Assembly: GCF_014645515.1 (NCBI RefSeq)
Contig: NZ_BMLW01000006.1
Location: forward strand, 124,001 to 188,000
DNA length: 64,000 bases
Direction: 5' to 3'
Source: Oceanobacillus neutriphilus
GTDB taxonomy: Bacteria; Bacillota; Bacilli; Bacillales; Amphibacillaceae
In this document: piece after piece, positions 9,597-17,357 of the stretch
How positions within the stretch are numbered: the first letter of the stretch is position 1
How the letters are laid out: every line of letters starts with the position of its first letter
Notes under the pieces: model-generated
Told to the model about the DNA's origin: nothing
Databases searched by the model: none
What the model saw: only the letters and a program-made list of their open reading frames with translations
Program-made: the position numbers and the translations under genes

Positions 9597-10512
9597 GATG
9601 AATACCCCCAATACGATTCATAAAATAAGACTCCAGATTCTGTCCCATTGGCATGAACTCCTCAATGATCAGTCCCTCATTTACAAGTATGGAAGAAACC
9701 TTTCCGGGGGTCTCCACATGGTCAAATAGTTTTATACAGCCATCCGGCATGACTTCAAATTCATTTGTGGAAAGCTGCTTTTCCATAATCGTGGCAGCCT
9801 TCTCTGGATTATTTACTTTAATATGCAAATATTGCTGACATTTTGCATGAAGCTCGTCTATCGTTAATTGTTCCAATAAATTCCCTTTATGAATAATCCC
9901 ATAATGGGTGGCAAGTAAATGTAATTCACTCAAAATATGACTGGAAATAAGAATGGTCATTCCATATTCCTGATTTAATTTTTTCAATAGCTCCCGGATT
10001 TCAACGACTCCCATTGGATCCAGGCCATTGATCGGCTCATCAAGAATTAAAAATTCCGGATCGCCAAGTAAAGCAATCGCTATTCCCAGCCGCTGCTTCA
10101 TACCTAATGAAAAGTTCTTTGCCTTCTTTTTCCCTGTGTCCAGAAGGCCTACAATGGCCAGCGTTCTTTTCACACATTCTTTGCCCGGAATTCCTTTTAA
10201 CAGCCGATGTGCTTCTAAGTTTTCAACTGCTGTCATATGCGGATACAATGCAGGCCCCTCTATAATGGTGCCAATCCGCTTCCGGGCCTTATTCAGTTCC
10301 TGTCCATGGCTGTTTCCGAATAATTCCATCGATCCGGCAGTTGGACGGGCAAGTCCTGTCACAAGGCGAATAAATGTAGATTTTCCGGCGCCGTTTTGTC
10401 CGATAAAACCATATATAGAACCCTTTTTAACGGACAGGTTCACTTTATTTAGAGCAATTTGACTTTTGAATTGTTTCGTTAAGCTGTTTGTTTTCAGTAC
10501 ATAATCACTCAT
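9589..10512 (-). CDS. ABC transporter ATP-binding protein (BcrA/LanF type)
   Basis: A 307-residue ATPase with Walker A GQNGAGKST (38-46), signature FSLGMKQRLGIA (about 137-148), Walker B FLILDEPINGLDP and the following H-loop ISSHILSEL. It has the C-terminal extension seen in bacitracin/lantibiotic efflux ATPases. The start ATG at 10512 has GAGGGAAATTC before it. It lies 79 nt after the response regulator and overlaps the permease gene. It probably powers removal of a cell-envelope-active peptide, inferred from family and operon layout. Confidence 0.92.
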   Translation of the reverse strand: MSDYVLKTNSLTKQFKSQIALNKVNLSVKKGSIYGFIGQNGAGKSTFIRLVTGLARPTAGSMELFGNSHGQELNKARKRIGTIIEGPALYPHMTAVENLEAHRLLKGIPGKECVKRTLAIVGLLDTGKKKAKNFSLGMKQRLGIAIALLGDPEFLILDEPINGLDPMGVVEIRELLKKLNQEYGMTILISSHILSELHLLATHYGIIHKGNLLEQLTIDELHAKCQQYLHIKVNNPEKAATIMEKQLSTNEFEVMPDGCIKLFDHVETPGKVSSILVNEGLIIEEFMPMGQNLESYFMNRIGGIHHG

Positions 10513-10591
10513 GAATTTCCCTCCTTCACATGATGCTTTTAGTATAGAAAGGAAACCTTAATGAACTCTTAAGGAGATTCTTAAGAAAACC

Positions 10592-11284
10592 TTAAGTTCT
10601 CAGCCGGTACCCCATTCCCCAAACAGTCTCAATATACTGCTCGTCCGGGTTAATAGCTGCCAGCTTGTTTCGTATATTGCTTATATGTACATTAATGATA
10701 TTATCATCGCCGTAATACGCTTCTTCCCATACACTTTCAAACAAATTTTTCTTCGTGAAAACCTTCTTCGGCGATGACAAGAAAAGAACTAATATCTCGT
10801 ATTCCCGCGCTGTAAAATTCAGCTGTTCCCCTTGAAGAAATACAGCTTTCGCCTCCTGATCAATCTCGATGTCTTTATGGACTAATCTCTTCGTGTCCGG
10901 CAGTTTATTGATTCGCTGGTATCTCCTTAAATGAGAGTCAATCCGGGCAGAGACTTCCTCAATATCAAAGGGCTTTGTTATATAATCGTCTGCGCCGGTT
11001 CGTAACATACCTATTTTTGTTTCCTGATCAGCTTTAGCTGAAATGATAATAACCGGAATATTACTTTGTTCGGCAATCTTTGCCAGAATTTCATCGCCGG
11101 ACATCCCTGGAAGCATCAGATCAAGGAGCAGCATATCCCATTCCTGCTTTTCCAGATATAGCATTGCTTCTGTACCGGAAAAAGCAGGCTGGGGAAAGTA
11201 GCCGCTTTTTCTAATGATGTCACATAGTAATTGATTGATATCATTGTCATCTTCTACTACCAGGATTTGAATTTGTTTGCTCAT
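10592..11284 (-). CDS. OmpR-family response regulator
   Basis: A two-domain regulator. The receiver domain has acidic pocket E11-D12-D13, phospho-acceptor Asp55 (LLLDLMLPG), a switch Ser in IIISAK and Lys in ITKPF. The C-terminal winged helix ends VWGMGYRLRT. The start ATG at 11284 has AAGGGGA 8 nt upstream; the ATG at 11302 lacks one. It is the first gene of the five-gene operon and probably controls it in response to the co-encoded kinase. Confidence 0.93.
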   Translation of the reverse strand: MSKQIQILVVEDDNDINQLLCDIIRKSGYFPQPAFSGTEAMLYLEKQEWDMLLLDLMLPGMSGDEILAKIAEQSNIPVIIISAKADQETKIGMLRTGADDYITKPFDIEEVSARIDSHLRRYQRINKLPDTKRLVHKDIEIDQEAKAVFLQGEQLNFTAREYEILVLFLSSPKKVFTKKNLFESVWEEAYYGDDNIINVHISNIRNKLAAINPDEQYIETVWGMGYRLRT

Positions 11285-11441
11285 GGTTTGTGTCCCCTTC
11301 ATTTTTGGGAGATTCGTTTTAGATCCGCTTTAACATGTTACTATAATTAGATTATAACCCTGGTTATGGAGAAATATCATCGTTTTTTACTCCTTTTATA
11401 ATTCGCAGCTATTTCAAAAACATAATACTACTATTATCTTA

Positions 11442-11470
11442 TTGACAATCCACACACAAATCGTTAGAAT
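11442..11470 (+). promoter_or_regulatory. sigma-A promoter of the pheA leader
   Basis: A perfect -35 TTGACA (11442-11447) and -10 TAGAAT (11465-11470) are separated by exactly 17 nt. Transcription would begin near 11477, giving a roughly 280-nt leader before pheA. Confidence 0.8.
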
Positions 11471-11503
11471 TTACTTAACAATTTAAAGATTCGAGTGATT
11501 GTT

Positions 11504-11557
11504 ATGTTAGAGCATACATCCCGACAATTAAATCATTGCTTTTTTAGCTATTTTTAG
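11504..11557 (+). CDS. Phe-rich leader peptide of the pheA attenuator
   Basis: A 17-codon open frame starting 27 nt after the predicted transcription start: MLEHTSRQLNHCFFSYF then TAG. Three Phe and one Tyr among the last five codons, just before alternative hairpins, is the arrangement of pheL/pheST-type leader peptides, in which ribosome stalling on aromatic codons senses charged tRNA. The ribosome-binding site is weak (GAGTGATT, 11493-11500). The coding sequence is too short for composition statistics; the call depends on its position and on the RNA structures that follow. Confidence 0.65.
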   Translation: MLEHTSRQLNHCFFSYF

Positions 11558-11560
11558 ATA

Positions 11561-11672
11561 GCGTCTATATGCCATTCTGGATATAGATGCCTATATCTAA
11601 GATGGCTGATTAACATGTTGAAATGTTTAACCAGTCACAGGAGAAATCAAAGTGGCTGGCTTTTTATATTTT
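11561..11672 (+). promoter_or_regulatory. transcription attenuator: alternative hairpins and first terminator
   Basis: Pairings found by eye are as follows. (1) Anti-protector: 11561-11570 GCGTCTATAT with 11581-11590 ATATAGATGC. (2) Protector: 11571-11586 with 11591-11606, GCCATT...GATGGC stacked on GGATATAG/CTATATCT with an ATGC loop and one mismatch. (3) Antiterminator: 11604-11616 with 11623-11636. (4) Terminator: CCAGTCAC (11631-11638) with GTGGCTGG (11652-11659), then CTTTTTATATTTT. Pairings 1 and 2 exclude each other, 2 and 3 compete for GGC at 11604-11606, and 3 and 4 compete for CCAGTC. A ribosome at the leader stop codon would cover about 11561-11570, block 1, allow 2 and so allow termination. 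A ribosome stalled at the Phe codons leaves 1 free, which frees 3 and gives read-through. Confidence 0.65.
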
Positions 11673-11674
11673 CC

Positions 11675-11729
11675 AGACCATTTACGTTTCTCTCCTTTTC
11701 CACAGGCTGAAGCATAAATGGTCTTTTTT
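11675..11729 (+). terminator. second intrinsic terminator of the pheA leader
   Basis: AGACCATTTA (11675-11684) pairs perfectly with TAAATGGTCT (11714-11723), and the run continues TTTTTATT. It sits between the first terminator and the pheA start. Its 5' arm region (CCAGACCA, 11673-11680) could instead pair with GTGGCTGG of the first terminator, so read-through of the first could also open the second. Confidence 0.6.
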
Positions 11730-11756
11730 ATTATCATCATTAGAGGAGTGAGCATA

Positions 11757-12626
11757 TTGTTAATTGGTTATCAAGGTGTGGAAGGCAGCTACAGTACGGT
11801 CGCCTGCCAAAAGTTCAGCGGAGGAAATAATTATCAGACGAAAGGGTTTCTTACTTTTCGGTTATTAGTGGATGCATTGCTCCATGACGAGGTTGACTAT
11901 ATTGCGCTGCCAGTTGAAAATTCAACAAGCGGCCCTATTACAAGAACGATTGATTTAATGAAGTATTTGGATGTCACAGCAACGGATGAAATCTATGTAA
12001 AAATTGATCATGCACTTATTACAAAGCAGCCCATGAAGCTGTCACAAATCACAAAGGTGTATTCTCATCCAGAAGCACTGGAACAATGCTATACCTATTT
12101 AAGTCAGTACCCGCATATCGAGGTCAACGAATATATGGATACAGCTGGTGCAGTTGAAAGGCTTAAGTATGCAGAGGATAAAACCATCGCCGCCATAGCA
12201 GGCAGTCATACTGCAGAATTGTATGGAATGACTGTGATTCAAGAAAATATCAGCGATAATCCATTCAATACGACACGTTTCTTATTTTTTAAAAAGAAAG
12301 AGCCTATAGTAAATCGTGGACAAAATAAAACATCTATTTATGTTGAAGCCAATCACAGCACTGGCTCACTAAGCGATATTTTAAACATTTTTAAAAAGCA
12401 TGATACGAATTTGCTCTACTTAATGTCCCGCCCCATTCAAACGAAACCGTTCACGTATGGATTTTTTATCAATATTGATAACGGTATTGGTAACAAAAAG
12501 CTCGATATGGCATTAGAAGAATTAAAAGGTATTTGCACATATATAAATATTTTAGGCAGTTACCATAAAGGTAAAATCCCGGCATACAAAGGAGTCTTAC
12601 AAAATGAAACAGCTTTTAACAGCTAA
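11757..12626 (+). CDS. pheA: prephenate dehydratase
   Basis: Converts prephenate to phenylpyruvate, the step committing chorismate to phenylalanine. About 289 residues in two parts. The catalytic PDT domain has GYQGVEGSYS at its start, LPVENSTSGPI and the NTTRFLFF motif holding the catalytic Thr-Arg-Phe. A C-terminal ACT domain (TSIYVEA...LMSRPIQTKPFTYGFFI) is the usual Phe-feedback site; its ESRP motif is altered to MSRP. The start is TTG 11757 with GAGGAGTG at 11743-11750; the longer frame from 11718 runs through the second terminator hairpin and is not credible. It overlaps the downstream symporter by 23 nt. It is preceded by a Phe-rich attenuator, which independently supports a phenylalanine role. 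Bacilli usually carry pheA elsewhere, so this may be a second copy. Confidence 0.9.
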   Translation: MLIGYQGVEGSYSTVACQKFSGGNNYQTKGFLTFRLLVDALLHDEVDYIALPVENSTSGPITRTIDLMKYLDVTATDEIYVKIDHALITKQPMKLSQITKVYSHPEALEQCYTYLSQYPHIEVNEYMDTAGAVERLKYAEDKTIAAIAGSHTAELYGMTVIQENISDNPFNTTRFLFFKKKEPIVNRGQNKTSIYVEANHSTGSLSDILNIFKKHDTNLLYLMSRPIQTKPFTYGFFINIDNGIGNKKLDMALEELKGICTYINILGSYHKGKIPAYKGVLQNETAFNS

Positions 12627-13833
12627 GAAACACTTATTCACCCGAATTGCGATTGGATTTGGACTTGGAATCCTGTTTGGTATCCTTTTACCCGAGTTTT
12701 CTATTCAAGTAAAATTCATCGGTGATATTTACTTAAATTTAATTCAGATGATGATTATCCCAATTATTTTTGTAGCCGTCTCTACTGGTATTATTAACAT
12801 TGGCAGCTCCAGCGATCTTGGCCGGATCGGCTTTAAGAGTATTGTTGTCTTTGTTGCCATGTTTATCACCACTGCAGCAATCAGTTTAGCCATTTCCTAC
12901 CTGATTCGTCCTGGTCAGAAAATTACAATGGATACTGTCGGATATGATGGAGAAGTCACTGATCCAAGTTTCGCAGATTTCTTTATGAATATCGTACCTA
13001 GTAATCTATTCCAGGCTATTTCGGAAGGGGATATTTTGGCAACAATTTTATTTACACTTATTTTCTCCGTAGCCATTGTTGTCGTCGGGAAAGAAGCAGA
13101 TCCAGTCAAAACATTTATCAACAGTTTGTCCAAGGTCATCTTTAAAATTCTGGATTTCATCATGGAGCTGACACCAATCGGCATTATTTCGCTGATGGCA
13201 TTCGCTGTTGCTGAATATGGTGCCGGTATTTTCTCCGCACTGGGATTATATATTTTCACAGCATATTTTGCATGTATTATCGTATTTATCCTTGTTATGT
13301 TAATCCCGGCTTGGCTATATAGTAAACTCCGTCCAATTGATTTTATTAAAGGTATTTATAAAGTATGGCTTGTATCTCTATCCACCACAAGCTCTGCTGT
13401 AACGATGCCGACAACCATGCGGGTAACCAGAAACGATTTTAAAGTCTCTGAATCTATTACGAACTTTGTTGTACCATTGGGGACGACCATCAATATGGCA
13501 GGTGGAGCTGTATCGTTTAGTCTGCTTGCTGTCTTTGTATCCGACTTTTACGATATTCCGCTTGGTGTTGGTCAAATTATTTATCTCGTCATTATCGCAA
13601 CGATTCTAAATATGGCAGCACCCGGTATTCCAGGCGGCGGAATTGTGCTCGGGGCATCCTTCCTGACACTTCTTAATCTGCCGATTGAATTGATGGGCCC
13701 TATCGCAGCCATCTATCGATTACTTGATATGGCTTATACGACCATGAACATTACCGGCGATGCCGCTGCAGCAGTTCTGATTGATAAATCGGAAGAAAAA
13801 CGGGCCTTGCAATTAAAAGCCAGGAAATCTTAA
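12604..13833 (+). CDS. dicarboxylate/amino acid:cation symporter (DAACS family)
   Basis: A 409-residue membrane transporter of the GltP/GltT/SLC1 fold with about eight transmembrane helices and re-entrant loops. The Ser-rich hairpin appears as SLSTTSSAVTMPTT, and the NMxG motif and following region as TTINMAGGAVSF, AAPGIPGGG and MAYTTMNITGDA. It is sodium- or proton-coupled; family substrates are glutamate, aspartate, small neutral amino acids, cystine or dicarboxylates. Which applies here cannot be read. The ATG lies inside the end of pheA (23-nt overlap), so it is translationally coupled and under the same attenuator. That suggests a substrate or product linked to aromatic amino acid synthesis, such as glutamate for transamination (inference). 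Confidence 0.9.
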   Translation: MKQLLTAKKHLFTRIAIGFGLGILFGILLPEFSIQVKFIGDIYLNLIQMMIIPIIFVAVSTGIINIGSSSDLGRIGFKSIVVFVAMFITTAAISLAISYLIRPGQKITMDTVGYDGEVTDPSFADFFMNIVPSNLFQAISEGDILATILFTLIFSVAIVVVGKEADPVKTFINSLSKVIFKILDFIMELTPIGIISLMAFAVAEYGAGIFSALGLYIFTAYFACIIVFILVMLIPAWLYSKLRPIDFIKGIYKVWLVSLSTTSSAVTMPTTMRVTRNDFKVSESITNFVVPLGTTINMAGGAVSFSLLAVFVSDFYDIPLGVGQIIYLVIIATILNMAAPGIPGGGIVLGASFLTLLNLPIELMGPIAAIYRLLDMAYTTMNITGDAAAAVLIDKSEEKRALQLKARKS

Positions 13834-13873
13834 AATATGTAGGGGGCGAGGACTTAACAAGCCTAAAATAAAG

Positions 13874-13920
13874 AAAGAGGAATTTCACATCGAGTTTTGA
13901 TGTGAAATTCCTCTTTTTAC
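13874..13920. terminator. strong bidirectional terminator
   Basis: AAAGAGGAATTTCACATC (13874-13891) pairs perfectly over 18 bp with 13899-13916 across a 7-nt loop and is followed by TTTTT. It ends the pheA-symporter operon. A-runs on the other side allow use from the minus strand as well. Confidence 0.85.
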
Positions 13921-14103
13921 TGGTTTTTGTCTTCGTCTCTTTACTGATTGCATCAAGCCTTATAATGTTTAAATACATATTATATTTTTGAAATTTCTCT
14001 CCAAGCAAAAAGGATCTGGAATCTCACTTTCAAATCCTTTTCATATTGAGGCTTTGAATTCCTTTATTTTCACATCAAACTCTTATGAATTTTTTAGTAG
14101 TAA

Positions 14104-14805
14104 CTAATTATTAATCCGTTTGTTAACTTCAATCGTAATGAACTCCGGCAAATAATTAGGAGTACATCCTTTTGATACCATTTCGTCTTTGTAAAGACCC
14201 GTTTTCTCACCAAGTTTCATACAACGTGCACGATTTTTTTCATCATAAACGCCTATCCAGCCTGCAGTGAAATTCATAGCCCATTGAACTTCCGGTTCTT
14301 CCTGCGTAATATTAGCTTCTAATGCAGATAGTAAGTCTGCAGTGTTATCAGGCAGTGTTTTCCCAGTCCATCTCAATCGACCTTGATAATACCAGAAAGC
14401 TCGCCTTTGAAGAGCAGAAGGGCTATTTTCCCATGACTCCATCAATGCAATTGTCTTCTTGGCTTTGGTGAGCTGATTAGCCATTATCCAATCCATTAAG
14501 TTATTTCGCTCATCAAATGGGTGAGTCTGCATATCCTTATCAAGCTTATTTAGTACATCTGGTGAAAGAAGTTTTTTGTCCATAATTAAGGTTGCCAATA
14601 GTCTGGGCAAAAAATCTCCGGTTGACCAAAGTTCCATAGCTAGTTCGTGATCTTTTTTAATGTCCTTCGCGATTTTTCTTAAGTCGCCCAGCTTCGTTTG
14701 ACTATTGATCTGAGTTAGAATGTTTTCTGCTTTTGCTGAGCGTTTTATTTCTGTGCTTTTATTTTTATGCATTTGAGACAACTCCTTATTCAAACACTGT
14801 TTCAT
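14104..14805 (-). CDS. DNA alkylation repair (AlkD-like, HEAT-repeat) protein
   Basis: A 233-residue, mostly helical protein resembling the AlkD/DNA_alkylation family: segments LAMELWSTGDFLPRLLATLI, MDWIMANQLTK, SWENSPSALQRRAFWYYQGRL and EVQWAMNFTAGWIGVY fit successive HEAT-like repeats. Classical AlkD enzymes excise N3- and N7-alkylpurines; this shorter subgroup has not been shown to be a glycosylase. The frame begins at ATG 14805; the ATG near 14772 (MHKNKS) is an alternative. It is convergent with the pheA operon and monocistronic. Confidence 0.75.
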   Translation of the reverse strand: MKQCLNKELSQMHKNKSTEIKRSAKAENILTQINSQTKLGDLRKIAKDIKKDHELAMELWSTGDFLPRLLATLIMDKKLLSPDVLNKLDKDMQTHPFDERNNLMDWIMANQLTKAKKTIALMESWENSPSALQRRAFWYYQGRLRWTGKTLPDNTADLLSALEANITQEEPEVQWAMNFTAGWIGVYDEKNRARCMKLGEKTGLYKDEMVSKGCTPNYLPEFITIEVNKRINN

Positions 14806-14904
14806 AATATATCATTGGCGGCATATATCTATAACTAAATTTTGTTAAAAGTCTTATTGCACACAATTGTACCATAACACTGTAAAAGGAGTGATTCATT
14901 TCGC

Positions 14905-14930
14905 CATTATTTATGGTACGGTTCTCCGTG
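14905..14930 (-). other. rlmH 3'-end-like sequence without a gene (possible att site)
   Basis: Read on the minus strand, the codons CAC GGA GAA CCG TAC CAT AAA TAA spell H-G-E-P-Y-H-K-stop, the C-terminal signature of RlmH. The flank TTATTTATGGTA is shared exactly with intact rlmH at 28909-28920. No other part of rlmH is present around it. This is how a distal attachment site left by an SCC-type integration in the rlmH 3' end would look. No recombinase gene is seen. Confidence 0.6.
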
Positions 14931-14976
14931 GTATATCTAAATAAAAATTCTTTCGCCGGCTTTTAATCCATGATTT

Positions 14977-15864
14977 TTATCTCATATTTTCTTCCATAAT
15001 GTCAACAAACCTTTCCGCAGCTCTATTTAAAGGAACATTTTTTAAATAACAAATGCCAATACTTCTTTTCGGTATAGGTTCCGTTAAGGCCACTTCATGA
15101 AGCTGGCCTTTTCTCAAAAACTCTTCAGAGAATTCTTTGGTAACACAGGCAACACCAAGATTAATCTTGGCAAATTCTAACAGCAGTTCATGTGAGCCTA
15201 ACTCAAATTCCGGCTGGATTGTAATTCCTTTTGTCAGAAAAAATTCTTCCACATATCTCCGGGAATTGGAATTATCCAATAGAATAAGCGGAAACTTAAC
15301 CAATTCTTTCAGTTCGATCGGCTTAGATAATTCTTCTTGATATTTTTCGCCATATACAAACGTATCCTGAATTTCCAATAAAGGCTTTACCTCTAATGAT
15401 TTGTCATCAACAGGGAGATTACAAATAGCGATGTTCACTTCTCCTGCTTTTAAAGCAGCAATGATTTCCCACGTTGTCCCATTGACTATTTTGAATTTGA
15501 GATTTGGATATCGATTATGAAATGTTTCTAAATAAGGAAGCAGAAAAAATCGCGAAATGGTATCACTGACCCCTATTTTCAGCTCTCCAATGATTAAATT
15601 TTTAAATTCTAACAGCTTTTCTTCACCAGCCTGTATAAAATGAAGTGCTGAACTGACATATTCAAACAATACATTTCCTTCATCCGTCAGCGTGACACCT
15701 TTTGACAGCCGGTTAAACAGCCTTGTATCTAATTCCTTCTCTAATTGTGCAATAGATTGACTGATTGCCGGCTGTGACATATACAGCTCTTTTGCCGCTT
15801 TGGAAAAGCTTTTATTTTTACCAACTGTATAAAAAAGATAATATAAATCCAATTTGCCTATCAT
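14977..15864 (-). CDS. LysR-family transcriptional regulator
   Basis: About 295 residues with an N-terminal winged helix (FYTVGKNKSFSKAAKELYMSQPAISQSIAQLEKELDTRLF, quoted only to locate the recognition helix MSQPAISQ) and a periplasmic-binding-like effector domain. The start is ATG 15864, with AAGGATGG 6 nt upstream; an earlier in-frame ATG at 15873 overlaps that ribosome-binding site. It is divergent from the CofE-like gene across about 170 nt, the usual layout in which a LysR protein regulates its neighbour. The effector is unknown. Confidence 0.9.
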   Translation of the reverse strand: MIGKLDLYYLFYTVGKNKSFSKAAKELYMSQPAISQSIAQLEKELDTRLFNRLSKGVTLTDEGNVLFEYVSSALHFIQAGEEKLLEFKNLIIGELKIGVSDTISRFFLLPYLETFHNRYPNLKFKIVNGTTWEIIAALKAGEVNIAICNLPVDDKSLEVKPLLEIQDTFVYGEKYQEELSKPIELKELVKFPLILLDNSNSRRYVEEFFLTKGITIQPEFELGSHELLLEFAKINLGVACVTKEFSEEFLRKGQLHEVALTEPIPKRSIGICYLKNVPLNRAAERFVDIMEENMR

Positions 15865-16036
15865 ATAACCCATCCTTATACCCCATATTAGATATATTGA
15901 CTTTACTTATATCATTAAAAGCCGTATATTACAAGAGGAGACTGTTTAGATTGTTAATGTTTTAGCAAAATACTTTTTAATAAAAAGTGAAATTTTTATC
16001 AAATATAGCCAGATTGCAAAGAAGGAGCGAATTATT

Positions 16037-17227
16037 GTGGAAAGAGTTGTAGGAACTATTGCCAGAGGACTGCGTTGTCCCATCATTAATACAGGAGATC
16101 GCATTGAAGAAATCGTTGTGGATAGTGTATTAAAAGCAGCAGAAGTTGAAGGCTTTACCATTCAAGATAAAGATGTTGTCACCGTTACGGAGTCAGTTGT
16201 AGCACGGGCACAAGGTAACTATGCCACTATTGACCATATTGCCAAAGATGTTCAAACTAAATTTGGTGATGATACTGTCGGTGTGATTTTCCCGATCCTT
16301 AGCCGTAACCGTTTTTCTGTTTGTCTAAGCGGTATCGCAAAAGGCGCCAAGAAAATCGTGTTAATGCTAAGCTACCCTTCTGATGAAGTAGGCAATCATT
16401 TAGTGGATTTAGATACACTTGATGAAAAAGGGATAAATCCTTGGACAGATGTCCTAACAGAAAAGCAATTTCGGGAGCACTTTGGCTACAATAAACATAC
16501 CTTTACAGGCGTAGATTATATCGATTATTACAAATCCCTGGTTGAAGAATACGGAATAGAATGCGAAGTCATCTTTTCAAATGATTCAAAGACGATCTTG
16601 GAATACACAAAGAGTGTACTTTGCTGTGATATTCATTCCCGGGAGAGAACGAAAAGAATTTTAAAGGCGAATGGCGGCAAAAAAATTTATAGCCTCGATA
16701 ACATTCTTTCTGAATCCATTGACGGAAGTGGTTTTAATGACGCTTACGGGTTACTTGGCTCAAATAAAGCGACAGAAGTTAGTGTAAAGCTATTCCCGCA
16801 CAATTGTCAGCCTGTCGTTGATAACATTCAGGAAATCCTGAAGGAAAAGACAGGAAAAACGGTTGAGGTCATGATTTATGGTGATGGAGCATTTAAAGAT
16901 CCTGTAGGAAAGATATGGGAACTGGCTGATCCGGTCGTTTCCCCTGCTTACACAGCTGGATTAGAAGGAACACCGAATGAAATTAAATTAAAGTACTTGG
17001 CTGATAATCAATTTGCTGATTTAAAAGGGGAAGAACTCAAGGAAGCCATCTCTAAGTACATTGATGAGAAACAGGATGACTTAGTGGGGGCAATGGAAGC
17101 GCAAGGAACTACTCCTCGGAGATTGACGGATCTTATCGGGTCGCTTTCTGATTTAACTTCAGGCAGTGGGGATAAAGGGACGCCGATTGTGTTTATTCAG
17201 GGATATTTTGATAATTATACGAAATAA
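16037..17227 (+). CDS. CofE-like (coenzyme F420-0:L-glutamate ligase family) protein
   Basis: A 396-residue protein with a clear CofE/F420_ligase N-terminal domain: PIINTGDRIEEIVVDS, VVTVTESVVARAQG, FPILSRNRFSVCLSGIAKGAKKI and a later GDGAFKDP metal-site-like segment. In methanogens and actinobacteria CofE adds glutamate to F420-0 using GTP; Bacillaceae lack F420, so the real substrate is unknown. The C-terminal 130 residues are outside the standard domain. The start is GTG 16037 after AAGGAGCGAATTATT. It is divergent from a LysR regulator and ends in a terminator. The pair makes up the whole block between two rlmH-end-like sites. Confidence 0.8.
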   Translation: MERVVGTIARGLRCPIINTGDRIEEIVVDSVLKAAEVEGFTIQDKDVVTVTESVVARAQGNYATIDHIAKDVQTKFGDDTVGVIFPILSRNRFSVCLSGIAKGAKKIVLMLSYPSDEVGNHLVDLDTLDEKGINPWTDVLTEKQFREHFGYNKHTFTGVDYIDYYKSLVEEYGIECEVIFSNDSKTILEYTKSVLCCDIHSRERTKRILKANGGKKIYSLDNILSESIDGSGFNDAYGLLGSNKATEVSVKLFPHNCQPVVDNIQEILKEKTGKTVEVMIYGDGAFKDPVGKIWELADPVVSPAYTAGLEGTPNEIKLKYLADNQFADLKGEELKEAISKYIDEKQDDLVGAMEAQGTTPRRLTDLIGSLSDLTSGSGDKGTPIVFIQGYFDNYTK

Positions 17228-17248
17228 GTGTTGATGAGGAAAAATTAT

Positions 17249-17283
17249 AGGACAAGGGGGCGAGGCTCCTTTGTCCTTTTTAT
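17249..17283 (+). terminator. terminator after the CofE-like gene
   Basis: AGGACAAGG pairs with CCTTTGTCCT across a GGGCGAGGCT-type loop and is followed by TTTTT. Confidence 0.7.
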
Positions 17284-17357
17284 GGGGTGGTGGGACTTAA
17301 AAAGTAACGCGTTTATATGATGGTATGTCCTCTTTTTGAGTCGTTAGGGAAACTTCG

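Noticed and set aside
10028-10462. 144-codon open frame on the plus strand
   Set aside because: It is antisense to the ABC ATPase with no ribosome-binding site or family resemblance.
11303-11756. T-box riboswitch before pheA
   Set aside because: There is no AGGGTGGNACCGCG-type T-box sequence and no stem I-like specifier domain; the short reading frame and hairpins fit attenuation better.
11718-11756. longer N-terminus of PheA from ATG 11718
   Set aside because: It would lie in the terminator hairpin and U-run, has no ribosome-binding site, and adds residues that PDT enzymes lack.
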